From: Rusavskia elegans
Taxonomy: Eukaryota > Ascomycota > Lecanoromycetes > Teloschistales > Teloschistaceae
Direction: 5' to 3'
Assembly: GCA_011316305.1 (NCBI GenBank)
Contig: SAUG01000057.1
Location: 62,001-126,000 of the forward strand
Length of the DNA stretch: 64,000 bases
Shown: piece after piece, positions 13,620-22,866 of the stretch
Layout of the letters: each line of letters begins with the position of its first letter
Numbering within the stretch: the stretch's first letter is position 1
Notes under the pieces: model-generated
Told to the model about the DNA's origin: nothing
Seen by the model: the letters and a program-made list of their open reading frames with translations, nothing else
The model's database searches: none
Position numbers and translations under genes: made by a program

Positions 13620-15194
13620 AATAATAGTAATAATCTATCTAAATAAAAATCCTTTTAATAATAATCTCTTCCGGAATATAATTAACTTCGGGGTAATACT
13701 AATTACTATATACCTATAAATATTATCTTCGGAGAGTATAATATATACTATAGGAGGTAGTTAAGCCTTTAAATAACCTTTAGCCCTATAGGCCTACCTA
13801 TATAATACCTATATTGTTTTTAAATCGTTATATCTTTTATATATTTTCCGATAATACGTTTAATCGAAATCCGTATATAGTTATTTATACCCGGATTTAT
13901 TTTTCTATTTTAGTAGTAAGACGCTAAAAGTCTACCTTTAGTCTAAATCCTACTAAATTCTATATTAAATTTAATATATTAACTGGTTTTAATACTGATT
14001 AAAGTATTCTGGCTATTTAGTAGTTATCTAGGTACTATATAAAGCTTTTCGGAGCTAGCGCGGGTATATTCTAGTTAGTACTCTAGCCGCTAGCCGCCTG
14101 CTATATATTTCTATCTACTATCTACTACTATTATATTTTCGAGTATATCTTTACTAATCCTATACCGTCTAATATATAAGTTATACCGTTCGATTCTTTA
14201 TATCCTATACTTCTATTTAACGCTACTTATAGCTATTATAGATTTAAGTAGTCTTCGAAAATTTAACTTTACCGTCTATATTTCTAGAAAGCTCGACCTA
14301 TACGTATATATCGAAGTATTTAATAAACTATTCGATAACTTTCGAATTTATATCGCCTATATAAATTATAATAATAATCTACTCTATCTCTATTTTCGAG
14401 TACTATTCTACCTAAACCTCGAATCTAAATACTATTAGGTATAAAATAATATTAATAGTTTTTAGGACCGCGATATTTTTAGCCGTTTATAGCTAGATAG
14501 CGATAATATATAAATACGTATCGGGGTCTTTACTACCTAGCTATACTATTAAATTAACTACGGGATCCTATAGGAACTCTAGAAATAGTACTATTAGAAT
14601 ATTATAATCGTTAATAATTCGAAAACTTATATTAATCCTCGAGGCTATAGTAAGTACCTCTATATTTAGGACTACCTAGGCGATATAACCTTCGATATAT
14701 CTATAAGGGTTTATAATATCTTTATAGGCGTTTAATATACGCTTCTAAAGTAAGTTAAGAAGAAATATAATATCTATATCCTTTAGTACTTCGGCGGTAT
14801 TAATAATAACCGATAATACCTATAATTTACTACTAGATAGGTACTTTTAATTACCGAAGCCCTAGATATACTCTTTTAATCGGGTAATATCCGTTTTAAA
14901 TACTTTAAATAAATCTATATTATAAACAAGTATTTATACTAGTATTCTACTAAGTATATAACTACTATAGAAGGTTTAAGGTACTATAGGAGCTATAGGA
15001 GCTCTAATTTTCTTTTATCTGGATTTCGATTTTTATAATTTATATATATATCTGATATAGGAGTTTTTTAAACTTTATCGGCCTCGCCTTTATTATATAT
15101 AAACTCTTTTTCCTATAGGTTTTTTAGCGAGTATATAGCGAGTCTATTTAATTTATACTTTCGGTATATATATAGTATATTATTCGTATAGAAG
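13620..15194. other. Post-pol segment of copy B, possible extra gene
   Basis: 1.57 kb between the end of pol and the 3' LTR, conserved in copies A and C, so it is part of the family and not a stray insertion. Some elements of other families carry an extra gene in this position. Here both strands keep long frames when RIP-type stops are discounted, so no product can be claimed. Confidence 0.5.
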
Positions 15195-15370
15195 TATTAG
15201 AAGTACGTATTACGTATAATAGCTATACTAAAGCGCTAAGGGCGCTAGTACCGATCAGGCCTAGTAGATCTAGGCGCCAAGGCCCTGCCACCTCCTTCTT
15301 GTATACTTAGTTCAGGCGAAAGCCCACCTTAGTAAATCAAACTTGATGTTCCACATATATGATTTCAATA
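15195..15370 (+). repeat. 3' LTR of Copia copy B
   Basis: Starts 'tattagaagtacgtattacg' (from TGTTGGAAG...) and ends 'gatttcaata'. It differs from the 5' LTR almost only by transitions. The right half (about 15,290-15,368) keeps CA and TG and is the best preserved copy of this LTR half in the window. Confidence 0.88.
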
Positions 15371-15375
15371 TAATA
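15371..15375. repeat. Target-site duplication (right) of copy B
   Basis: taata directly after the 3' LTR, the partner of 7,739-7,743. The sequence that follows resumes element A at the position where it was split. Confidence 0.85.
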
Positions 15376-15894
15376 TATCTATATATAGTAAATTAGCGAC
15401 TTATATTCTATTTAAAAGTAAAGAGGTTAGTAATTTAAGCGGCTAGAAAATTATAAGGTAAAATAGAAAGGGGTCTATTTAGTTATTTATAATTTCGGCA
15501 GTTACCGGGGTATTTATAGATAGTATAACTATAGACTTTATTATTCGCTATATTAGATACTTTATAGATTTAATAATATATATCGAATCGAAAGGAAAAG
15601 TAAATAGGAAAGAAAATTCTTTATATACCTAAAACGGCGTTAAATATAAAAAAATAATACTCGCGAATAATAATAACTATTATAAACTAACTCGGTCTAA
15701 ACTTCCGGGTTTATAACCTATTAAAATTATATATATATAATATTAAGCTTAATTTACTAAGGTAGGCTTTCGCCTAAACTAAATATATAAAAAGGAAGTA
15801 GTAGGGCCTTAGCGCTATAAACCACTAGGCTTAATCGGCACTAGCGCCCTTGGCGCCTTGGCACAGTTGTTGTACGTAATACGTACTTCCAATA
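15376..15894 (-). mobile_element. 5' end of Copia copy A (leader and 5' LTR)
   Basis: Reverse complement of 7,744 to about 8,270 of copy B. The LTR occupies 15,719-15,894, from 'tattaaaattat' to 'acttccaata', with the conserved 'cttggcgccttgg' block. The adjoining leader is 15,376-15,718. This is the missing end of the element whose body lies at 615-7,738. Confidence 0.85.
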
Positions 15895-16908
15895 TATAAG
15901 AATTAGTATAAGGCCTTAATAATAATAATATAAAAGTAAATATAAGGTTTAAAATAGATTAAATAAAGCTTCGAAAATTAAAATAATATAATAATAGTTT
16001 TTAGTAATAAATAAAAAGCTTTAAGTTTTTATACTATTTAGAACTAGATAATATAGCTAGTAAAGCCGAAGGTTAGGCTCGATAGTTCTAATTCTAGAAA
16101 TAAGATAGTTAGTTTAAAAATAGTAGAGGCTCGTTTAAACTGTTAGAAAGTTAAAAAAAAAAATAGCTAAAAATATAGTCTACTAGCCTCCTATTTTATA
16201 GAGGTTATAGCCTATATTCAATAAATTAGGCAATCGCTTTCCGTATTTATTTATAATAGCTAGTATAGGTAGCTATAGGATATACGCCGATAACTAGTAT
16301 TAGCTAGACGGTAGAATATAAAACTAATAATTATAAAGATCTAATATTAAAAGCCTAACTATAATATCTAGTATAATATTCCTATAGTAATATATCTATA
16401 CGCAGTAAATTAGCGACTTAATAGTTCTATCTGAAAGTAAGGAAGTTAGTAGTTTAAGCAGCTAGAAAAGGTCGTAAGGTAAAATAAAAAAGGTCTATTT
16501 AGCTATTTATAATTTCGGTATTTATCGGGGTATTTATAGATAGTAGTACGACTATAGACTTCGTTATTTACTATATTAGATACTATATACGGTTTAATAA
16601 TATAAATCGGATCTATTAAAAGGTAGATAGAAAAAAAGATTCGATAAAAATATAAAGGAATTAAATATAAAGATACAATACTCGTAAATAATAATAATAA
16701 CTATTATAAAATAATTCGGCTAGAACTTCCGGGTTTATAATCTATTGAAATTATATATATAGAATATTAAACTTAATTTACTAAAGTAGACTTTCGTCTA
16801 AACTAAATATATAAAAAGGAAGTAGCAGGGCTGAACCACTAGGCCCGATCGGCACTAGCGCTCTAGGCGCCTTGGTATAGCTATTATACGTAATACGTAC
16901 TTCCAACA
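15895..16908 (-). mobile_element. Truncated third Copia copy (5' end only)
   Basis: From 15,900 the text matches 7,235-7,740 of copy A (gag start side), then the leader, then an LTR at 16,743-16,908 ending 'ttccaaca', all on the minus strand. It is thus a separate copy of the same family, of which only about 1 kb of 5' sequence remains next to A. If A had inserted cleanly into it, the rest should lie left of position 615. It does not, so the left side has been lost or rearranged. Confidence 0.75.
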
Positions 16909-17507
16909 AACTTCGATTGATTTAATATTGAAAAGAATCGGTATTTATACTAATAAAAAAAATTCGAATAAACTATATTCACTACTTTTTCGTTATATTA
17001 TATTTAACTAGATATTAAATCATAAACTTTTTTTAAATATCTATAAATTCAAAAAAATAATGAAATAGTTTATAGAAATATATACTGGCTATATTGCGGA
17101 AATACTAGTAGGAGGTTTTTCTAAAAAAACCAAAAAGTAGATAAAAAAATTAAAAATTAACTAGAAATACTCTTTTAAAATAGTAATCGTCTGGTTACTA
17201 AAATATATAAAAAGCAAAAATTAATAATAAATAGATGGAAATCTAAAATGTTTTAGAGGATAGAGTTAGATATTAATATATAAATAAATACTAGAAATTC
17301 TAAAAATAGTAAACTTAAATATTAAAGCTATTAAAATCCGTTAAATTATTCCTTTATCTTTTTTACCACTTCTATTTTTTTTCCTACTATTTTAGATTTT
17401 TTTCTTCATACTACTTCTTTAACCTATTATTTAATTTTTCCATTTATTTAATATTATATTATAGTCTTTTCATTAAACTTTAATTTAATTTATATAACTA
17501 TTATTTG
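16909..17507. other. AT-rich intergenic DNA
   Basis: Very AT-rich, with occasional CA/TG, so less completely RIP-shaped than the retrotransposons. I see no reading frame of note, no repeat end and no RNA gene. Confidence 0.5.
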
Positions 17508-17886
17508 TTTTGGATGGCGCAGTGGTATATTGCGTGACCTAGAGGCCCAGCGGATCCAGCGTTCTTCGGAGTTAACGGGATTAAATCCGTCGGATCGGAG
17601 GTTCGAATCCTTCGAAAGCCAACCAATATTTAAATTTTTTCTATCGATTCTAGTCGATTATTATATAGCGAAGTAAATAAAGTTAATTAATAAAAGTTAA
17701 TAGGTTACGGTTTCCTTTTAGATTTTAGTCCAGATCTAGTTTTTTAGAAAACCTTTTATTTGAATTTTCGATAAAAAACTTAAATATTAAATAAATAACG
17801 TAATCTAATCGTATTGGCGCCTCTAGCGTTAAAATTATAAAAGACTAAAATTAAAATCCGATTGATTAATCGTATATATATATAAC
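17508..17886 (+). repeat. tRNA-derived SINE-like element, copy 1
   Basis: The head resembles a tRNA gene with RNA polymerase III signals: an A-box-like 'tggcgcagtggtatattgcg' near 17,513-17,532 and a B-box-like 'ggttcgaatcc' near 17,600-17,610, within a pairable T arm. After about 110 bases comes a non-tRNA body with the block 'aggttacggtttcctttta', then 'ggcgcctctagcgttaaaa', and an end 'attaatcgtatatatatata'. Two further copies share head, body and tail on the opposite strand. This copy lacks about 60 bases of the body. I could not assign an anticodon. Confidence 0.75.
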
Positions 17887-18303
17887 TATTATTATAATAT
17901 TTTTTATATATAGTATATTTCCATTAAATAATAGTCCAGCAAAAATATCTAATAATCGATTTTCGAAAGTTAAAAATTCGATTAAATTTTAATCTTTAAC
18001 TAAGTTTCGTTAAAATAAATGGAAAGCGGATAATAATAAGATAGTATCCGATATTTAATGAATATTTTATTGAAATAGTTTATTTAAAAGTATATTTTTA
18101 CTTTTCTACTATTATTAATATTAACTAAAAACGTTCTAAATCTTTTTAATAAAACTTTCATCGATTAATATAATACCGGATAAAATTTAACTAACCTTTC
18201 CAAAATATCGAATAATAGAAGTTCGAAAGATCTATTAAATAATATTAATAATATTTTTTAACGCGCTGTTTATAATATTTAAATCCGTAGGTCTACTACT
18301 ATA
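17887..18303. other. AT-rich intergenic DNA
   Basis: No gene, repeat end or RNA gene recognised. It is moderately CA/TG-depleted. Confidence 0.4.
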
Positions 18304-18306
18304 ATA

Positions 18307-18463
18307 GACTGGCCACTTCGGTCCAAAGTGGCGACCCGACTTCGCGATAAACGTGGCTAACGCGTTAAAATTACTAGTTAAAGTTAGTTTCCTTCCTAAT
18401 ACGATTAGAAACTCGGTTCGGTTCCTCCGACCCGGGTTCGAAACCCGACGAAACGGCCAGACT
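18307..18463. repeat. MITE-like GACTGGCC repeat, copy 1
   Basis: Bounded by 'gactggcc' and 'ggccag' with a GC-rich interior that includes 'gacccgggttcgaaaccc'. It belongs to a family of short repeats with CTGG...CCAG ends found about seven times between 18.3 and 25.0 kb. It is much richer in GC than its surroundings. Confidence 0.55.
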
Positions 18464-18545
18464 ATACTATAATAATATGATTATATAAAAAACCAACAGT
18501 TCAATATATATTTAGTAGAATATAAATAGAGTAATAGTTATATTT

Positions 18546-18722
18546 AGACTGGCCGTCGGATCGGGTTTCGAACTCGAATTCGTATTTCGGATTTAAACCG
18601 AATCGGTTCCGACTTTTTTAGATATCGAACCGATTCAGTTCCGAGTTAAATTCGGATTTCTAGGTTCGATCTACTAAGACCGCAAAAACCTAGTATAAAA
18701 GTATAATTTTAGTATAAAAGTA
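18546..18722. repeat. MITE-like GACTGGCC repeat, copy 2
   Basis: Starts 'tagactggccgtcgga' followed by 'tcgggtttcgaa' and ends in the AT tail 'tagtataaaagtataat' shared with the copies at 22,337-22,506 and 22,700-22,866, which lie in the opposite direction. Interior C/G runs are eroded towards TTCGG/CCGAA patterns. Confidence 0.6.
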
Positions 18723-18867
18723 ATATCTATTTATTAAAAAGTATTATAATAAAAGAAAATATATTACCTATTGATAATATTAATTCATTATTTATTTATT
18801 ATATTAATGAATTATTTATAATATTAATTATAGTACAATATTATAATAATTATAGTATTTTACTATA

Positions 18868-19062
18868 TATAGATAGTTTAGCGGGTCGGGTCGGATTTCT
18901 ATTAATTTCTATTTTATAATTCGATTCGATTTTCGGTTCTAATTTTAGGAACCGACCTATACCATTTAACAGATCGGGTCGAATCGATTCGTTAAAACTC
19001 GGATTAAATTTCCGAGATACCGACAGAAATCTATACCGAAATAGCCAATCTATTTATACTAT
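18868..19062. repeat. MITE-like repeat, copy 3
   Basis: Begins 'agtttagcgggtcgggtcgg' and ends 'accgacagaaatctatacc' then 'gccaatcta', the eroded equivalents of the family ends. Orientation is opposite to copy 2. Confidence 0.5.
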
Positions 19063-20185
19063 AGACTATATTAACAATTTTAGTCGTCTACTATATTAAA
19101 TAGTAGGGTCCTAGTATTTTCTATAAACCTTTCTAAATTCTATAATAAATTTTCTAAATTCAATTGTAAAACTATATTAGATAAAAAGATACTAATTTTT
19201 ATAGAAGAATCTATAGTAGAAAAATTGCTTTAAATATTAAAAAAAGGTTTTTTTAGAGAAAAAAAGTTGTTTTAAAAATTTTAGTAAAAATTAAAATAAT
19301 AGAAATATAATACCGGATATAGTTTTTTAGATATCGATTATTAAAGTATTCATCCAATACTATTCGTGGTATATAAAGTAATAATACTATTAAAATCAAC
19401 TAGAAATAGACGGAATCTTCAAAGCTAATCTCGTAGTATTAGATAAATAAAAAAACAGCGAATCGTATAATAGTATATTATTATAGTTCTTTAGATTAAG
19501 CGCTAGACTAATATATATTAATAGAAAAATGTCGAAAAGTTATTTAAAATAGATAGAAATTTCTAGGATATTAATAAACTAAAGCTATTTTTAAAAAGTT
19601 CCATTGTTTATATCTTTAATTTCGCTTCTAATACTATAAATTTTGAAGCTATCAAAACGGACAATAATAAAATTAAAAGAATTTTTTGAAAATAAATATC
19701 GTGATAAATAAATTTTTTATAGTTGATATTAATATTAATATATATATATTAGATATTTGAACTAATTTCATCGTCTATAACAAATTTTATTTCGATTCGT
19801 TTCGTATTAAAAACGTTTTAAAAGATATTCCGTTAAAATATTTTAAAAATTTTTTATTATCTAATATTTATAATAAGTTCTTGATTTATTTATTTACTAT
19901 GGTTGTAGTTCTTGGTAAACCAATGGCTCGATAAACAAATTAAACGTTAGTATACTAGTATCGAATATACGGTAATAGAATTTATATTCTAGTTTAATTA
20001 ATATAAATATCGGTTTCCTAGAAGTTTAGAATAAATTTATTGAATAATATAATATATTTTTCTACCGATAATTTAACTAGCGTAGAAACTTTGATAGATA
20101 AATATACCTCGCAGTTATCGCTTTTTTTTCTTTTTTTTTTACTAGTAATATAAGTTTTATAATATCTATACCCTTTTATATATAT
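19063..20185. other. AT-rich tract with no supported gene
   Basis: CA/TG are partly retained. A plus-strand stretch around 19,300-19,700 is fairly open if stops are ignored and could be a transposase relic, but I find no motif that identifies it. Confidence 0.35.
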
Positions 20186-20580
20186 ATATATTTTCCTAAT
20201 AGTTATACTATAATCTAACTAGACGATAGTATTTATCTATATCTATAATAACTATATCTATATTTGAAGATATCGACTATTTTATTATAGCTAGATTAAC
20301 CTATTTTAACTTCGATAAAAATCTCCTTTTTACCGCTTTTAAAACGCGCTATCCGACTTTTCTATTTTCTTTTACTCTAATCGACCGAGAAAAGTTTCTA
20401 GCTATATAGTAGCTAACGTAATAGCTAGTAATATATCTTTAGCTCACGATTCTTTTCAAACTATAACGGCTAAAAAGTATTTTAATAGTTTAATAGAATA
20501 TTTATATACGAGTTATATAATAAATATAGCCGAAGCGATAATATTAGATAATTACTTCGTAGTATAGTAGTATAAAGTCT
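20186..20580. repeat. RIP-degraded dispersed repeat, family R1, copy 2
   Basis: Direct-orientation match to 1-415. Both contain the blocks 'tctatatctataataactat', 'cctttttaccgc' and 'aatcgaccg', and end 'gataattacttcgtagtata'. The sequence continues for about 250 bases beyond the shared part. The product of the original sequence is unknown. Confidence 0.6.
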
Positions 20581-21138
20581 AGGCTCCGTTTAAAAGACTA
20601 CGTAGTAGATAGATACGAAGAAAGAATCTATTAGATAGTAGAACTAATTAATAGAAAGAAAAACCTCTTTTATATAGAGTTTTTATTCTATTAAAATCTC
20701 TAACTACTAGCGCGATTAGTACCGAAAAGGTTTAGTAACCGTTTTATAGTATAGATTATATAGTAAATCTCTTCGATTTTATAATTATATTCTTCTATAT
20801 TAGAATATACCTCGAATTTTTTATTATATCTATAATTTAAAATCGTATAAATCAAATCAAATAAAATACGGAAGTAAATTATTTATCTTTATATTTTTAT
20901 AATTAAATCGTTTTTTGAATTTTTTATTTAATTTAAGGTAGTATCGTATTAATACGAAATTTTAATATATTATATATATTTACTAACAATAGTTCCAGAA
21001 CAATATCTATAGATAGCCGCGCGTTCTATAAATATATTTTTATAATATTTACTTTCTTTTTTTAAATTTTTTTTTTATATTTCGTTAATATAGATAATAT
21101 ATATATCTTTTTTATATAATATATATAATTTTTCTTTA
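20581..21138. other. AT-rich tract next to R1 copy 2
   Basis: Possibly the remainder of the R1 repeat up to about 20,830, then simple AT-rich DNA. No gene seen. Confidence 0.35.
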
Positions 21139-21563
21139 TATATATACGATTAATCATTCGGATTTTTAATTTTAATTTTTTACGATTTTAACGCTAGAGG
21201 CGCTAAACCGATCAGATTACGTAATTATTTAGTACTTAAATATTTTACCGAAAACTCGAATTAAGAATTCCCGAAAGAGCTAGATTTAGACTAAAACCTA
21301 GAGGGAAACCGTAATCTATTTAATTTTAATTAACTTAATTTCCTTCGATCGATCGGGCTAGGCCGAGACGATCTATTATCTAGTCTTTCTATATTTTAAA
21401 CTCTATAAAAATCGACTAGGGTCGATAGAAAAAACTCTAAATATTATTAGCTTTCGAGAGATTCGAACCTCCGACTCGCCGGATTAATTCCGCTAATTCC
21501 GAAAAACGTTAGATCCGCTGGGTCTTCCGGTCACGCAGCGTTGCCGCTGCGCCACCAGGTCAA
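21139..21563 (-). repeat. tRNA-derived SINE-like element, copy 2
   Basis: Minus-strand copy with the best preserved head. The A-box-like 'ggtggcgcagcggcaacgc' lies near 21,535-21,555 and the B-box-like 'ggaggttcgaatc' near 21,455-21,470. The body carries 'attacggtttccctctaggt' and 'ggcgcctctagcg'-like blocks, and the tail is 'gattaatcgtatatatata'. At about 425 bp it is near full length. The head keeps many CA/TG, so RIP has touched it little. Confidence 0.78.
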
Positions 21564-21636
21564 TTTTTCTTTATATTTTCTAATTTATTTTCGTTTTATT
21601 TATATCGAATTTCCGTATTATTTACTTCTAATATAT

Positions 21637-21768
21637 AGACTGGTCGTTTCGGATCGGGTTTTCGTCTAGACTGGTCACTTCGGATCGAACCGGTTCGACC
21701 TACTAAACGGTCGGGTCCGGGTCGAACCCGGATTAAACCCGGGTATCCGCCAAGTCTTCTATATATAG
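21637..21768. repeat. MITE-like repeat, copy 4 (two overlapping starts)
   Basis: 'tagactggtcgtttcggatc' is followed 40 bases later by a second start, 'tagactggtcacttcggatc', then 'ggtcgggtccgggtcgaacc'. This suggests one copy truncated by, or recombined with, another. Confidence 0.5.
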
Positions 21769-21811
21769 AATAAATCTATATATTTTAATATTTAAAATTT
21801 ATATAATCTAT

Positions 21812-22246
21812 ATATATACGATTAATTATTCGGATTTTAATTTTAGTCTTTTACGAATTTTAACGCTAGAGGCGTTAAACCGTTTAGATTACGTAATTAT
21901 TTTCTGGTACTTAAGTATTTTACCGAAAACTCAAATAAAGGATTTCCGAAAAAGCTAGATTTAGACTAAAACCTAGAGGGAAACCGTAATCTATTTAACT
22001 TTATTAATTAATTCTATTTACTTCGATTAGAAATAGCTAGGCCGAGATAATCTACTATATAAGCCTTTTATATAAAAACTCTATATAAAAATCGACTTTA
22101 TCGATAGAAAAAATTCAAGTATTAGAGTTAGCTTTCGAGGGATTCGAACCTCCGATCCGTTAGATTAACTCCGCTAATTCCGAAATAGAACGCGGATCCG
22201 TTAGATCTCTAGATTACGTAGTATTACCACTGCGCCACCCAGGCCT
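21812..22246 (-). repeat. tRNA-derived SINE-like element, copy 3
   Basis: Minus-strand copy of about 435 bp, only 250 bp from copy 2 and in the same direction. It has the head 'aggcctgggtggcgcagtgg', a B-box-like 'ggaggttcgaatccc' near 22,137-22,151, the body block 'attacggtttccctctaggt' and the tail 'taatcgtatatatatag'. The tRNA-like middle has lost several pairs relative to copy 2. Confidence 0.75.
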
Positions 22247-22336
22247 AAATTTATATAATAGATAATATATTAAACTAATAATTTATATTTACTAGAAAGT
22301 TTCTAGCTAGCGTGGTTAATTAATTAGAATTTTTTT

Positions 22337-22506
22337 AAATAAACTGGTATAATTTTTATACTAGAATTATACTTTTATACTAGAGTTTAGTATTAAGATT
22401 TCGTTTTAGTAGGTCGGGTCGGGTTATATTTTTATCTAATCCAATTCGGATCGGGTCGGATTAGCTAACCCGGGTTCGAAATCCGATCCGACGGCCAGTT
22501 TATTTC
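22337..22506. repeat. MITE-like repeat, copy 5
   Basis: Bounded by 'taaactgg' (22,337) and its exact reverse complement 'ccagttta' (about 22,498-22,505). The interior has 'tatacttttatactagagtt' and then 'gtcgggtcggg...ccgatccgacggcc'. This is the clearest terminal inverted repeat in the family. Confidence 0.6.
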
Positions 22507-22699
22507 CGTCGAACCGTCGGATATCCGATCCGATTTTAGTAATCCAATCCGAATCCGATCCGATTAATTTATATATTTTAATATATTATTATTTTAATTT
22601 TTTAATAAAGGTAATAAGTTTAGATAATATTTTTCTTCGAATTAGAATATCGCTAGCTAGCGTAATTAATTAATTAGAATTTATTTAGTAAATTCGTAT

Positions 22700-22866
22700 A
22701 AAAGTTATATTAGCTTTATACTTTTATACTAGAGTTTAACGGTTTTAGCGGGTCGGGTTAGATTACGATCTAGGATTCGAAACTCGGTCGGATCGGATTA
22801 CGTTTTAATCTAATCCGATTCGGGTCGGGTCGGATTGGTTAACGCGACCCGACGGCCAGTCTACTA
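22700..22866. repeat. MITE-like repeat, copy 6
   Basis: Same orientation and order as copy 5: 'tatacttttatactagagtt', then 'agcgggtcgggtta', ending 'gacccgacggccagtcta'. The flank 'gctagctagcgt.attaattaattagaattt' upstream is also shared with copy 5. The two copies are therefore a duplicated 350-bp block, or the repeat is longer than its GC-rich part. Confidence 0.55.

Larger units (their letters stand above)
7744..15370 (+). mobile_element. Complete Ty1/Copia LTR retrotransposon, copy B, nested in A
   Basis: Full-length element of 7,627 bp with LTRs at 7,744-7,920 (177 bp) and 15,195-15,370 (176 bp). It is flanked by taata on both sides and lies antiparallel to its host element A. LTR ends follow the TG...CA rule (TGTTG...CAACA), with the last CA now TA. 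Internal order is leader, gag with zinc knuckle, integrase, reverse transcriptase, RNase H, then a 1.57-kb segment of unknown content. CpA/TpG depletion is severe in the interior, while parts of the LTRs keep some CA/TG. No polypurine tract is obvious before the 3' LTR and I could not assign the primer tRNA from the sequence after the 5' LTR. Confidence 0.9.
615..15894 (-). mobile_element. Ty1/Copia LTR retrotransposon, copy A (interrupted by copy B)
   Basis: Copy A lies on the minus strand in two pieces, 615-7,738 and 15,376-15,894. Together they make about 7.64 kb, almost the same as intact copy B (7,627 bp), whose reverse complement it matches along its length. Its 3' LTR is at 615-803 and its 5' LTR at 15,719-15,894. 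The break is explained by insertion of B with a 5-bp duplication, taata. The five bases on each outer side of A both read tataa (610-614 and 15,895-15,899). That is a possible target duplication, but in AT-rich DNA it could be chance, and the left LTR is more divergent than expected in its outer 65 bases. Every reading frame is riddled with TAG/TAA stops and the element is certainly dead. Confidence 0.85.

Noticed and set aside
15371..15899. Treating 15,376-16,908 as one element
   Set aside because: It contains two LTRs of the same strand separated by an internal segment that begins anew at 15,895, so two copies are required.
17508..17620. Functional tRNA gene
   Set aside because: The head is about 110 bases with no clear anticodon arm, and the same head-body-tail unit recurs at two other loci, so a SINE-like repeat fits better.
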